Source of the DNA: Micromonospora sp. NBC_00389
GTDB lineage: Bacteria; Actinomycetota; Actinomycetes; Mycobacteriales; Micromonosporaceae
Length of the DNA stretch: 64,000 bases
Assembly: GCF_036059255.1 (NCBI RefSeq)
Contig: NZ_CP107947.1
Span: 4,960,001-5,024,000, forward strand
Reading direction: 5' to 3'
Shown here: in pieces, positions 1 to 8,581 of the stretch
Numbering within the stretch: position 1 is the stretch's first letter
Layout of the letters: the number at the start of each line of letters is the position of its first letter
Notes under the pieces: model-generated
What the model was told of the DNA's origin: nothing
The model's input: only the letters and a program-made list of their open reading frames with translations
Database searches by the model: none
Position numbers and translations under genes: made by a program

Positions 1-222
1 GCCGAGGACGGCACCCTCGAAGCCGCCGCGATGGTCAACGACGAGAGCAACTTCGGCGTGGTCTGCGACAAGCGGATCGAGGACGTGATCCTGTCCCGGC
101 ACGACGACAACGGCAAGCTGATGCAGCGCTACCTCGACGACGATGCGTTGCGCTCGCAGCTCAACCAGTTCGCGCGTCGCCAGGCGTACCAAATGATCCG
201 CCGCCGTAAGGGCATCGCCTAG
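1..222 (+). CDS. C-terminal end of a large protein, possibly type I restriction R subunit (partial)
   Basis: The reading frame is open from base 1 and stops at 220-222, so only the last 73 residues are present. The tail has a run of charged helices (KRIEDVILSRHDDNGKLMQRYLDD, split here as KRIEDVILSRH and NGKLMQRYLDD) and ends in a basic AYQMIRRRKG stretch. Helix-rich ends of this type, with a D/N-rich step before a Y-x-x-I ending, are seen in HsdR-like type I restriction subunits. This is a resemblance from memory and no catalytic motif lies in the window. The methionine at 31 is internal and should not be taken as a start. Defence-type genes follow within 5 kb, which fits. Confidence 0.45.
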   Translation, partial: AEDGTLEAAAMVNDESNFGVVCDKRIEDVILSRHDDNGKLMQRYLDDDALRSQLNQFARRQAYQMIRRRKGIA

Positions 223-309
223 CGGCAAAGCCGGCCGGGCGGCATCTAGATCGCTCCCGGTCGCACCGTCCAGGAAGCTACTTTCGCCTTCAACGCGGTA
301 GGGAATGAG

Positions 310-1179
310 ATGCAGGTCTGGATCGCTAGGGACTCCACCACAACGGCCATCGCCCTCCGCCCTGTGGGGATCAATAGAAATCCCAATCGGCATAAGTTGC
401 CGAGCATCACCGTCGTCACTCCTGGACCGCCTTTGACGGAGAAATCTGCGAGCCGCAGAGCCAAGTTTCAGCTCGTACTAGTGGCATTGGGCGCCCTCTA
501 CCTGTGCGGCACCGGTGCAGGTGCGTATTGGTGGTTGATCCTCATGGCTGCGGTCGTGCTCGCTATGGCGATCTTCTCCGCCTCCGTCAAGGCTGAGCAG
601 TTGGGCACGGTGATCACCCCCGATCGCCATCGCCATCCCGATGCGCACCGGGTGCTCATGAGCCAGCAGGAGCGAAGCGAATTTGACGCTCTGTTGAGGC
701 TGGCGGAACGGGTAGCCAAGACACTTCCCGCACTTCAAGGCCTCGTGGACTCGAACGAAGCAGGTAGGTTGCTGGCGCAGGGCTTGTGGCATGGCGCGAA
801 GAATCTAGCGCGCAAGCAGGAGATCCGAGAGGTGCGCGACGATCTGAAGCGGCATGCCGTGGCGCGGTCCGACGAGGTGAGCCGCTCCCGGTTGGATCTC
901 CTGCATCAGCAGCAGCGGGCTGGCGCTCTCTGGAACGAGGTCAACGCAGAACTCGAGAAGCTCACCTCCCAGCTGACCGCCGCCGCGGCGGCTGGAGAGA
1001 CCTTCATCCGCGATCGCGACTTGGATGACACCCTGGACCGCACTGAGAAGGCGCTCGCAAAGTTGTCGATCGACGACCCGGCAGTGCCGTCAGCTGCGAC
1101 CGAGCATCTGGCGGAGGAGACGACCGCGGTCGTGCAGGCCTACCGGGAGCTTAACGACCTGTACGGCGGCAAGCGCTAG
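310..1179 (+). CDS. Hypothetical membrane protein with two helices and a long cytoplasmic coiled coil
   Basis: This 289-aa product is not recognised. After about 55 polar residues come two closely spaced hydrophobic segments (roughly residues 57-95, including LVLVALGALYLCG and WLILMAAVVLAMAIF). A long charged region rich in E, K, R and L follows, consistent with helical coiled coil (about residues 115-285). This points to a small membrane anchor with a cytoplasmic helical rod. The first 40 residues look unlike a natural N-terminus and carry no clear ribosome site, so a later start nearer the hydrophobic pair is possible. It is followed after 44 bases by a Ser/Thr kinase on the same strand and could be a partner or substrate; that link is inferred from position only. 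Confidence 0.55.
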   Translation: MQVWIARDSTTTAIALRPVGINRNPNRHKLPSITVVTPGPPLTEKSASRRAKFQLVLVALGALYLCGTGAGAYWWLILMAAVVLAMAIFSASVKAEQLGTVITPDRHRHPDAHRVLMSQQERSEFDALLRLAERVAKTLPALQGLVDSNEAGRLLAQGLWHGAKNLARKQEIREVRDDLKRHAVARSDEVSRSRLDLLHQQQRAGALWNEVNAELEKLTSQLTAAAAAGETFIRDRDLDDTLDRTEKALAKLSIDDPAVPSAATEHLAEETTAVVQAYRELNDLYGGKR

Positions 1180-1223
1180 CAGCATTCGTAGATAGCGGCG
1201 ACTCACAGCGGGGGGAGGGCTTC

Positions 1224-2834
1224 ATGCGGGCGCAGGAGCGTGTCGCCGACCGGTACGAGCTGACTTACCCGGTCGGCCGCGGGGGCATGGGGGAGGTGTG
1301 GGCGGGCTTCGACGAGAAGCTGGACCGGCCAGTCGCCATCAAGTTCCTCCGCCAGCTCGCCATCCCCGAGGGCGAGCGTGAGAACGCCGTCGAACGCTTC
1401 ATGCGAGAGGCTCGGGTCACCGCCCGCCTCGACCATCCTGGCGTGCCGAGCGTGCACGATGTCGGCTACCACGGCGACGACATCTACATCGTCATGCAAC
1501 TCGTGCCTGGCCTCGTACTGGCCGACCTGGTCGCCGAGCGGGGCTGGCTCTCCGTACCGTGGGCCGCCGCAATCGGCGCCCAGATCTGCTCGGTGCTAGC
1601 CGCCGCACACGCCGCCTCGCTTGTACACCGCGACCTCAAGCCACAAAACCTCATGGTCACCCCGTCCGGGTCGGTCAAGGTCCTCGACTTCGGGGTGGCC
1701 GCGCTGCTCGGCCCGGACGTACCCCGCCTCACCGCCACCAGCCACACCCTTGGCACCCCCACCTACATGGCTCCGGAACAGGCCCTCAACAGCGCGGTCG
1801 GCCCTCGGGCCGACCTCTACGCCCTGGGGTGCGTCCTGTTCGAGCTTTTGACCGGGACCCCGCCGTACCGCGCGGACACCGCGCTCGGCCTGCTGCACCG
1901 GCACATGAACGACCCGATTCCGTCGGTAACCGAACATCGGGCTGGGGTGCCAGACGGTTTGGTGGAACTCGTCGCGCGGTTGCTCGCGAAGGACCCGCAG
2001 GATCGCCCCGACTCGGCGACCGACGTCTACGAGGTTCTGGCGCCGCTGGGTGCGGTCGACACCGACTTGGCCGGCGACCTCGGCGTGACCGTCGCAGGTG
2101 ACCAGCCAATCGACCCGACCACGCCCTACCGCTACCCGTTCGGCCCCCTGCCGCCCCGCACGCCGCCGGCACCCACCAGGGTCGACGTCGTCCGGCCGCG
2201 CACTGCCCCTGAGGTCGCTGCCCCGCTGTCCCTCGAAGAGCTGACCGAGGTGGAGGAACGCGCTTGGGAACTCGCCGAGGAGGAGCGCTTCACCCAGGCC
2301 GCCGCCCTGCTCGAGACAGCGCTGCGGCCGATCAGAAAGGGCCACGCCGCCAAGCAGCCGAGGATCCTCGAGTTGCGGCTCCACCTCGCCAACCTGTACG
2401 TCCTCGCCGGGGCTTTCCGGCAGGCGCTGCCGGAGTTCCAGCGACTCATCCCCGACCTCGCCGCGCGTCCAGTGCCCGATCAGGAGCTGATCTGGCAGTG
2501 CCGCCAGCAGGCGGCGGTATGCCAGGCGGAGTTGGGTGAGGCAACCTCCGCGCTGGACGCGTTGAGGGCGTTGCTCGCAGAGGAGCAACAAGCGATGTCG
2601 CCGGCCGCCCCGGAACTCTTCGGCTTGCGTCAGCAGATTGCCATGCTCGCTGCGGGCGTTGGTGACGTCCGGGACGGGCGACATCAGCTCGCCGAGCTCC
2701 TCGACGACGTGCGTCGGTTGCACGGGCCGTACTCATCCGCTGCCGCCGAGGTCGAGGCGCTGTTGGCGCATTTGGGTCGCCTGGGTGATGTCAGTAGGCA
2801 GGACGAGACAAGGGAAGGACGGGCACGACGATGA
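1224..2834 (+). CDS. Soluble serine/threonine protein kinase with C-terminal TPR-like repeats
   Basis: A Hanks-type kinase of the actinobacterial Pkn group, 536 aa. The N-terminal catalytic domain (about residues 11-270) has the glycine loop GRGGMGEVW at 18-26, the ATP lysine in VAIKF (K40), the catalytic loop HRDLKPQN (D137), DFG at 155-157 and the activation-segment end GTPTYMAPEQ. A proline-rich linker (about 290-340) leads to a helical region of repeated A/L-rich pairs (about 345-525) that looks like TPR. There is no transmembrane segment and no PASTA domain, so it is probably cytoplasmic and senses through the helical repeats. The stop overlaps the next start by ATGA, so it is translationally coupled to the DUF6308 gene. 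Confidence 0.9.
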   Translation: MRAQERVADRYELTYPVGRGGMGEVWAGFDEKLDRPVAIKFLRQLAIPEGERENAVERFMREARVTARLDHPGVPSVHDVGYHGDDIYIVMQLVPGLVLADLVAERGWLSVPWAAAIGAQICSVLAAAHAASLVHRDLKPQNLMVTPSGSVKVLDFGVAALLGPDVPRLTATSHTLGTPTYMAPEQALNSAVGPRADLYALGCVLFELLTGTPPYRADTALGLLHRHMNDPIPSVTEHRAGVPDGLVELVARLLAKDPQDRPDSATDVYEVLAPLGAVDTDLAGDLGVTVAGDQPIDPTTPYRYPFGPLPPRTPPAPTRVDVVRPRTAPEVAAPLSLEELTEVEERAWELAEEERFTQAAALLETALRPIRKGHAAKQPRILELRLHLANLYVLAGAFRQALPEFQRLIPDLAARPVPDQELIWQCRQQAAVCQAELGEATSALDALRALLAEEQQAMSPAAPELFGLRQQIAMLAAGVGDVRDGRHQLAELLDDVRRLHGPYSSAAAEVEALLAHLGRLGDVSRQDETREGRARR

Positions 2835-3538
2835 GCCGTCAAGCACTCGGCCTCACAGAGATCCTCCAGATTCTCGACGATGACAGGTCGGTCGTAGACC
2901 TGCGGCGGTACTTCGGGCTCGACCCCGGTGTGCTCTTCACCGGCAGCCAATTCGAGTCGCTCCGTGGGGGCGGCGACCGGGATGGCGTTCGTGATGTGAT
3001 CACTGCGGAGGATCTGATCGCGGTGGAACTGCTGAGCGTGCAGGTGCCGCCCCGCATCGCGTTGAACCTGCTGGAAGGACCGCTCGGTCGGGACTTGTCG
3101 CTGCACCTGGCGCCGTTACCCACCAACGTCGACCTGGGTGACGAGAGAGCTCTGCCGTTGGTGTCGCCCGCTGGCCCAGCCGACAGCGCCTGGCGCCTGC
3201 TCGAGAATTGTGCAGGCATCGGTTGGGTGACCGCAGGCAAGATCCTCGCCCGCAAGCGTCCTCGACTCATCCCGGTCTACGACGGTGTGGTCCGCTGCGC
3301 CCTGCGTACGGGCCCACGCTTCTGGACCTGGCTGCACGGCCGTCTTCAAGCGGATGACGCAGCTCTGGCTGCCCGCCTACGAGAGCTGCGGGATGCCGCT
3401 GGCCTGAGTGAGTCGATTAGCGTGCTTCGGGTGCTTGACGTGGTGATCTGGATGCGACATCGACAGGAGCACACCGAAGGCAGGTGCGTTGGAATCGGTG
3501 ACCAGCCCCGTGTGCTGCCCGCTGGGCGGCGGGCATGA
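2831..3538 (+). CDS. DUF6308 family protein coupled to the kinase
   Basis: A 235-aa protein that resembles the DUF6308 family, whose function is unknown. Family-like features are a WVTAGKILARKRPRLIPVYD stretch near residues 136-155, followed by a tryptophan-rich RFWTWL segment and a helical end with LRVLDVVIWMRH. The K-x-x-A-R-K-R-P-x-L-x-P-V-x-D pattern recalls helix-hairpin-helix-like proteins, but this is only a suggestion. The ATG at 2831 lies inside the kinase stop (ATGA), which settles the start and implies co-expression with the kinase. The last 20 residues are low in predicted structure. No signal peptide or membrane helix is seen. Confidence 0.7.
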   Translation: MSRQALGLTEILQILDDDRSVVDLRRYFGLDPGVLFTGSQFESLRGGGDRDGVRDVITAEDLIAVELLSVQVPPRIALNLLEGPLGRDLSLHLAPLPTNVDLGDERALPLVSPAGPADSAWRLLENCAGIGWVTAGKILARKRPRLIPVYDGVVRCALRTGPRFWTWLHGRLQADDAALAARLRELRDAAGLSESISVLRVLDVVIWMRHRQEHTEGRCVGIGDQPRVLPAGRRA

Positions 3539-3574
3539 GCGCAGTCGGCGCGTGGATCGTGCGCTGATTACGGC

Positions 3575-3991
3575 TCAACTCTCGGTCGGGCGCATCAGCT
3601 CGACCTGGTCGCCTGGCTTGACCTCCACCTTGCCCTTACCATGACGGATCTCCAGCACTGGGACGCCTTCGTCGAGGTGCAGCTCGTTCCGTTCCCGGCC
3701 GGTCGGCATACGAGCGACGACTAATGCGCCAGCCGGCAGTTCTACCCGTTGCCGCTCGGGCGTGCTTCGCACCCGCGTTCCGTGACCGCGAACAGTGCTG
3801 ACCAGCCCCTCGGACCGCAGGATCGCCATCGCCATCCGGACGGCCTCACGGCCGATGCCGTACTCCTGGGTCAGCCGGGCTTCGCTCGGCAGCGATACCC
3901 CGGGCGCCAGCTCACCGGATTCGATTCGCTGCCGCAAAAGATCGGCGACCTGCACGTAGACGGGCGTGTGTGAGCGCGGATCGACGGTCAT
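3575..3991 (-). CDS. GntR family transcriptional regulator (short form)
   Basis: A 138-aa DNA-binding protein. Residues 8-75 form a classic GntR winged helix: TPVYVQVADLLRQRIESGEL, then LPSEARLTQEYGIGREAVR as the recognition region, then GLVSTVRGHGTRV as the wing. The C-terminal part is only about 60 residues (VPVLEIRHGKGKVEVKPG), too short for a full UTRA or FCD effector domain, so the ligand-sensing part is reduced. The start MTVDPRSH is preferred over longer upstream openings because the GntR fold begins just after it. It is divergent from the DivIVA-like gene. A perfect 6-bp palindrome lies between the two and probably binds this protein. Confidence 0.85.
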   Translation of the reverse strand: MTVDPRSHTPVYVQVADLLRQRIESGELAPGVSLPSEARLTQEYGIGREAVRMAMAILRSEGLVSTVRGHGTRVRSTPERQRVELPAGALVVARMPTGRERNELHLDEGVPVLEIRHGKGKVEVKPGDQVELMRPTES

Positions 3992-4046
3992 GCCTCGTAA
4001 GCCTTGTCCCCCCGTGGGCCGCACTGGTTGTGCCCCTATGCCCCTG

Positions 4047-4062
4047 TCCGTATATTTACGGA
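4047..4062. promoter_or_regulatory. Probable GntR operator (palindrome)
   Basis: TCCGTATATTTACGGA is a perfect inverted repeat with arms TCCGTA/TACGGA and a 4-base AT-rich centre. It sits 56 bases upstream of the gntR start and 161 bases upstream of the rightward DivIVA-like gene, in a GC-rich region where such a sequence stands out. Position and shape fit a GntR dimer site controlling the divergent pair. Binding is inferred. Confidence 0.6.
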
Positions 4063-4222
4063 GGTGGCAGCACCTGAGGCCGGAAGCTGGGTCTGTAGCC
4101 CGGTCGGGTGACGCCGCACAGGAGCCCCTAGTGCCGTGCCGCTGACTCAAGCCGCGGTGGTAGGGCGGGTGGGGTCGCGCGAGCGGGGCCCACCCTCCGT
4201 CCAGAGAGAGGCAGGTTGGTAC

Positions 4223-4522
4223 ATGAGCTCCCGCGACCAACGACCGGCACGCGAGGGCCGGGCGACGTATCGCTCTTCGGCGTACACCAGTCTGCTGCCC
4301 TGGCAGGTGGGCGAGCGTCGGTTCGCGCCCACCGGGTTCGGGCGTCGCGGCCTGAACCCCAGCGACGTATACGCCTTCCTCGACCGGGTCGCCGTCGACA
4401 TGGCCGCTCTCCACGCCGCCCTTGCCGAAAGCCGCCGGGAGACCGCACGGATCAAGGAGGCGCTTCGTCGCTGGCAGTCCGAGCACGCCCGCGGCGGCAA
4501 CGAGCGGGGGCACACCCGATGA
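4223..4522 (+). CDS. DivIVA-domain-like small protein
   Basis: A 99-aa protein. After a polar N-terminus, the segment TGFGRRGLNPSDVYAFLDRV (about residues 41-60) matches the DivIVA membrane-binding start pattern (G-Y/F-x-x-x-x-V/D-x-x-F-L-D-x-V). It leads into a short helix-forming coiled coil (MAALHAALAESRRETARIKEAL). Full DivIVA/Wag31 proteins are over twice as long, so this is a small relative rather than the pole organiser. The ATG at 4223 is chosen because GAGAGAGGCAGG lies 8 bases upstream; the frame is open further back but has no support. It overlaps the next gene by ATGA and is divergent from gntR. Confidence 0.72.
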   Translation: MSSRDQRPAREGRATYRSSAYTSLLPWQVGERRFAPTGFGRRGLNPSDVYAFLDRVAVDMAALHAALAESRRETARIKEALRRWQSEHARGGNERGHTR

Positions 4523-4770
4523 GCCAGCGGTATGTCATCCATCTGCCCGTGACCGCCGCCGACCTGCCCGCCGCACAGCGCCTGGCCCGGGTCATCGGCC
4601 GTTGGATGTCCGTGCTGCCGACGACCGATCCCGGGGAGACCACGGTGTCCGAGGAGGATCAGCAGTTCCTCCGCCACCGGGTCTTCTGTGACCTGCTGAT
4701 GCCCGGCGGTCGGCGCTGTGTGCTCCGGGCCGACCACGACGGCGACTGCTCCCGCCGCCTGCGCCGCTGA
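4519..4770 (+). CDS. Conserved hypothetical protein, 83 aa (intact copy)
   Basis: Function unknown. It starts MSQRYVIHLPV and has a middle VLPTTDPGETTVSEEDQ segment. The ending DLLMPGGRRCVLRADHDGDCSRRLRR holds two cysteines and two histidine/aspartate positions that could bind a metal. The start overlaps the DivIVA-like stop by ATGA, so the two are translated together under the gntR-facing promoter. A frameshifted copy lies at 13425-13676 and a 57-base tail relic at 8515-8571. This one is the only intact member in the window and serves as the reference for judging those scars. Confidence 0.75.
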   Translation: MSQRYVIHLPVTAADLPAAQRLARVIGRWMSVLPTTDPGETTVSEEDQQFLRHRVFCDLLMPGGRRCVLRADHDGDCSRRLRR

Positions 4771-4943
4771 CGGCTGGTCTAACCCGCGATACCTGGGAGC
4801 ACGCGCTTCCACTGCTGGTCAGGACATAGGCGGTACCGATCCTACGAGCCGCAATCACGTATGGCTATCGATCGATTGCAGGATGTGCCCGATGTGAAGC
4901 GCCGGTAATCCTGAAGGGCCAGCCCACGGCTGCAGGGGGATTC

Positions 4944-7900
4944 ATGGGTAGTCCCGCACGTCGCCGTCATACGCCCTCCGGTGTCCGTCAGCTGCGCCTG
5001 GTGCCAGATCCCACCGCCCAGGCAGTGGCTGCCTTCGGTGCCCGAGTCGCGGAAAAGACCGGTCGAGGCGGTGATCCCGAGGATCAGTTGCGCGGGCCTC
5101 TGGAAGAGCTGCTTCGTCGCATGGGCCAGCACCTGGGAGTCGACGCCGTTCCCTACGGAGAGGTGCGGCTCAACGTGGTTCGAGCGCGCCCCGACTTCGC
5201 CGTGGACGTCGCCGGAGTCCGCGTCGGATACGTCGAGCTGAAAGCCACCGGGCATGGGGTGCCCTCGACCTGGCGCCGCCCTGCAAAGCGTGAGCGCCTG
5301 CAGTGGGAGAAGCTCAAGGCCCTACCGAACGTCCTCTATTCCGACGGCATTGCCTGGGCGAGATACACCTACGGAGAGCTGGCTGGCTCCGTCGTCTACC
5401 TGGAAGGCGACCTCTCCGGCGGGCGGCGCCCGCTGCGGGCGACCGGACCGGAGTTCGAGGCTCTCATCCAGGAGTTCCTGCTGTGGCAGCCCGAACAGCC
5501 GCGAACGCTGGCCCAGCTCATCCGGATCGTCGCCGGGCTGTGTCGGCTGCTGCGCGACGAGGTTGGCGCGATCCTCGCGGACCCCACCCGCGATCTGGCT
5601 CACGAGGAGTTGTCGCTGCTTGCCGCTGACTGGCGCGATCTGCTCTTCCCCGATCTGGACGACGCCGGCTTCGCGGACGCCTACGCCCAGACCGTCACCT
5701 TCGCACTGCTCCTCGCCCGCATCGACGGGATCGTCTTCGATGAGACCCCGCTGCACGAGATCGCCCGTCTGCTCGGCAAGAAGCACTCCCTCATGGGCCG
5801 GGCCCTGGCGGTGCTGACCGACAACGACGCAGCCTACGAGCTTCGAATGATCGACACCTTGTCGCGGGTTATCGGTTGTGTCGACTGGAGCACCATCGAC
5901 AGCGGGCGGGGCGATATCCACGCCGACTTGTACGAGCGTTTCCTGTCCACCTACGACCCCACGTTGCGGCGGCGCAGCGGATCCTTCTACACCCCGCAGC
6001 CCGTCGCGGGCGCTGTCGTCGACTTGGTGGACGAGATTCTGCGTGACCGGTTCGATCGTTCGTGGGGGTTCGCCGCCCACGATGTCACCGTCGTGGATCC
6101 CGCGATGGGTACCGGAACCTTCCTCGTCGAGGTGTTACGAGCGGTCTCGGCGACGATCGACGCCAAGCAGGGTGCGGGCGCGCGGGGGCCACGGTTGCGG
6201 CAGTTCTTCCAACAGCGTCTCGTCGGTTTCGAGATCCAGGCCGCGCCCTACGCCGTCACGGAACTTCGGCTGCACCAGGCGATGAAGACGCAGTTCCATA
6301 CCGAACTTCCCCCGTCCGAGTACCGGTTCCTTACCGACGCGTTGGAAGATCCCGATACCCAGCAGGGCCGGCTGCGGGCGGCGGCGTATCGGGTCATCGA
6401 TCGCTCTCGCCTGGAGGCGAACCGGATCAAGCGTGATGTGCCCGTCATGGTCGTGGTGGGCAATCCACCGCACGTGGAGAACACCCGGGGTCGGGCACCG
6501 TGGATCGAAGAGCGGCGGAAGACGCCTCTTCTTCCGGGGGCCTGTCCCGATCGGCCCTCGCTCGACGAGTTCCGGGTGCCCGGCGGAGGCCGCTACGAGT
6601 CGGACCTCTACGGGCTGCCGTGGTGCTTCTGGCGCTGGGCGCTATGGAAGGCCTTCGAGGCTCACCCTGGAGAGCCACAGGGGATCGTGGCCTTCGTGAC
6701 GCCGTCGAGCTTCGTCAAGGGCAAGTCCTTCGAGGGCATGCGGGAGTACCTCCGACGGACCTGCGACGAAGGATGGATCATCGAGCTGTCCCCTGAGGGA
6801 AATCGGCCGCAGCAACACACCCGCCTCTTCGGGCCGGACGTCGGGCGGCAGCTCTGCATTGCGGTCTTCGCCCGCTACGGCCAGGGCGACCGAACAACTC
6901 CGGCGACGATCAGGACGGTCGCACTGACTGGTTCGAGAGAAGACAAGCTCCGGCGGTTGCAGGAGCTGTGCCTGACCGACCCGGCGTGGCACCAATGCCG
7001 TGCGGGATGGCGCGCGCCGTTCCTGCCGGATTCCGACACCGACTGGGATCGCTACCCGGGACTGAAGCAGCTCTTTCCGGAGTCATCCCGCGGCGTGACG
7101 GCAGGACGAACCTGGATCTACTCCCCGGACGCCGACACCCTTCACCGCCGCTGGCGCAGATTCATTCAAGCGGGGGAGGGCCTGCGCCGGCGGATGCTGC
7201 CCGAGTCCCGGGACCGCAAGCTCGACAGCATCGTCCGTCCGCTGCCCGGGATGCCAGCACCGGCCGGGCCGCTTACTGCGGAGACGGGCCCGGCGCCGAC
7301 GGCCGTAAGGGTCGCCTACCGCTCCTTCGACCGACAGTGGGTGCTGCCGGACAGCCGGCTCATGGTGATGCCCAGGCCGCCGCTGTGGGCAGTCCGGTCA
7401 CCACACCAGATCTACCTGACCGAGCAGAACAGCCACCCGATCGAGAGCGGTCCGGGCGTCACCTTCACCCAGCTGATACCCGACCTGGATCACTACAACG
7501 GACGCAGCGGGCGGGTCTTCCCGCTCTACTGCGACACCTCCACAGGGCGACCCAACGTCGCACCAGGGCTGTGCGCAATGCTGGCCGAGACGCTCGGTAC
7601 CGAGGTGGCGGCGGCCGAGGTTATGGCCTACGTCGCCGCAGTCGCCGCCCACCCCGGCTACACCGAGCGGTTTCGGCAGGAACTGCAGCACCCCGGCGTA
7701 CGGGTGCCGCTGACCGCGGATGCCGACGAGTGGGCGGCGGCGGTGTCGATTGGTCGGGAGTTGTTGTGGCTGCATACCTTCGGCCAGGCCAACCTGGGCG
7801 AGCAGCCGACCTCGTTCCGTGACTACGTCGACGAGGCGGCGCCGAAGGTGCGGGCAGCGATACCGGACGAGCCGGGAGCCCTCCCCGACAGCATCTCCTG

Positions 7901-8291
7901 GGAGGCGGACAGCGAGACGCTGCTGGTCGGCAACGGGCGCATCGCTCCCGTCCATCGTCGAGTCTGGGAGTATGACGTCGGTGGGATGAGAGTTATCCGG
8001 CACTGGTTCAACTACCGGTGCGCCCACCAACGCCACCGACGTCGCTCCTCCCCGCTGGATGATGAGGAGCTGAACCGCTGGAGCAGCGACCTCACCGACG
8101 AGCTGCTGGAGATCCTCGCGGTGCTCGGCGGTTGCGTGGCTGCCGAACCGCGGCAGGTGAACCTACTGGATCGCATCTGCGCCGGTCGGCTGATCTCCGT
8201 CGCAGACCTGGCGGCCGGTGGCGTCCTGCCGATACAGGGAGCCGCCAAGCTCACCGCGGTTGACGAAGGGCGTATTCCGAGACTGTTTTGA
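4944..8291 (+). CDS. Single-chain type ISP-like restriction-modification enzyme (nuclease plus adenine methyltransferase)
   Basis: An 1115-aa protein that would cut and methylate DNA from one chain. Domains in order: an N-terminal PD-(D/E)xK-like nuclease (RPDF with D84, then VELK with E98 and K100); a helical linker; a gamma-class N6-adenine methyltransferase with the target-side GSFYTPQPVA, motif I DPAMGTGTFL (D385) and motif IV as NPPH at 507-510 instead of the usual NPPY; then about 550 residues expected to recognise the target. No DEAD/SF2 helicase motifs are seen, unlike LlaGI-type ISP enzymes (about 1500+ aa), so it may act more like a type IIG or PglX-like protein. The start at 4944 has AGGGGG nearby. 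No separate specificity or methylase gene adjoins it. Confidence 0.85.
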   Translation: MGSPARRRHTPSGVRQLRLVPDPTAQAVAAFGARVAEKTGRGGDPEDQLRGPLEELLRRMGQHLGVDAVPYGEVRLNVVRARPDFAVDVAGVRVGYVELKATGHGVPSTWRRPAKRERLQWEKLKALPNVLYSDGIAWARYTYGELAGSVVYLEGDLSGGRRPLRATGPEFEALIQEFLLWQPEQPRTLAQLIRIVAGLCRLLRDEVGAILADPTRDLAHEELSLLAADWRDLLFPDLDDAGFADAYAQTVTFALLLARIDGIVFDETPLHEIARLLGKKHSLMGRALAVLTDNDAAYELRMIDTLSRVIGCVDWSTIDSGRGDIHADLYERFLSTYDPTLRRRSGSFYTPQPVAGAVVDLVDEILRDRFDRSWGFAAHDVTVVDPAMGTGTFLVEVLRAVSATIDAKQGAGARGPRLRQFFQQRLVGFEIQAAPYAVTELRLHQAMKTQFHTELPPSEYRFLTDALEDPDTQQGRLRAAAYRVIDRSRLEANRIKRDVPVMVVVGNPPHVENTRGRAPWIEERRKTPLLPGACPDRPSLDEFRVPGGGRYESDLYGLPWCFWRWALWKAFEAHPGEPQGIVAFVTPSSFVKGKSFEGMREYLRRTCDEGWIIELSPEGNRPQQHTRLFGPDVGRQLCIAVFARYGQGDRTTPATIRTVALTGSREDKLRRLQELCLTDPAWHQCRAGWRAPFLPDSDTDWDRYPGLKQLFPESSRGVTAGRTWIYSPDADTLHRRWRRFIQAGEGLRRRMLPESRDRKLDSIVRPLPGMPAPAGPLTAETGPAPTAVRVAYRSFDRQWVLPDSRLMVMPRPPLWAVRSPHQIYLTEQNSHPIESGPGVTFTQLIPDLDHYNGRSGRVFPLYCDTSTGRPNVAPGLCAMLAETLGTEVAAAEVMAYVAAVAAHPGYTERFRQELQHPGVRVPLTADADEWAAAVSIGRELLWLHTFGQANLGEQPTSFRDYVDEAAPKVRAAIPDEPGALPDSISWEADSETLLVGNGRIAPVHRRVWEYDVGGMRVIRHWFNYRCAHQRHRRRSSPLDDEELNRWSSDLTDELLEILAVLGGCVAAEPRQVNLLDRICAGRLISVADLAAGGVLPIQGAAKLTAVDEGRIPRLF

Positions 8292-8390
8292 CGGTTTCCG
8301 TCGATGCGCCTTCCGGACCGCTTTGGGGCACGTCAGCAGTCGTAGCGGTGCTTGCGGAGCAGCCGCCGTACGGTCTCGGGATCGGGACTT

Positions 8391-8513
8391 TCACCGTCCC
8401 AGCCCCTCGTCGCTGGTGACGTCGTAGCCGCGCTGGCGCAGCTTCACCAACAGCTCGCCCGCCCGTGCCGATCCATCGGCATCGAGGATCTCGCCGCAGC
8501 GGGCCTTGGTGAT
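8391..8513 (-). pseudogene. Relic of a small unknown gene (copy B, opposite strand)
   Basis: Read leftward, the frame gives ITKARCGEILDADGSARAG followed by ELLVKLRQRGYDVTSDEG and a stop. A second, differently damaged copy lies at 13736-13883 (DGPARAGELLAKLR, SGYEVTRDDE). The shared consensus A-R-x-G-x-I-L-D-x-D-G-x-A-R-A-G-E-L-L-x-K-L-R-x-x-G-Y-x-V-T was once under selection. This copy lacks its natural start: the upstream side is joined to the tail of an 83-aa-type gene. Function unknown. Confidence 0.5.
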
Positions 8514-8514
8514 T

Positions 8515-8571
8515 CGCTGCCTGCTCCGCGCTGACCACCATGGCCCCAGCGCCCGCGGCCTGCGCCGCTGA
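8515..8571 (+). pseudogene. Tail relic of the 83-aa conserved gene (copy B)
   Basis: These 57 bases align with the last 57 bases of the copy at 13425-13676: they share CGCTGCCTGCTCCGCG and GACCAC, then a matching LRR-stop end. They encode a degraded version of the C-terminal CLLRADHDGHCARRLRR. Everything upstream is replaced by the opposite-strand relic, so this is a recombination or deletion scar. Confidence 0.55.
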
Positions 8572-8581
8572 CAACACAAGC

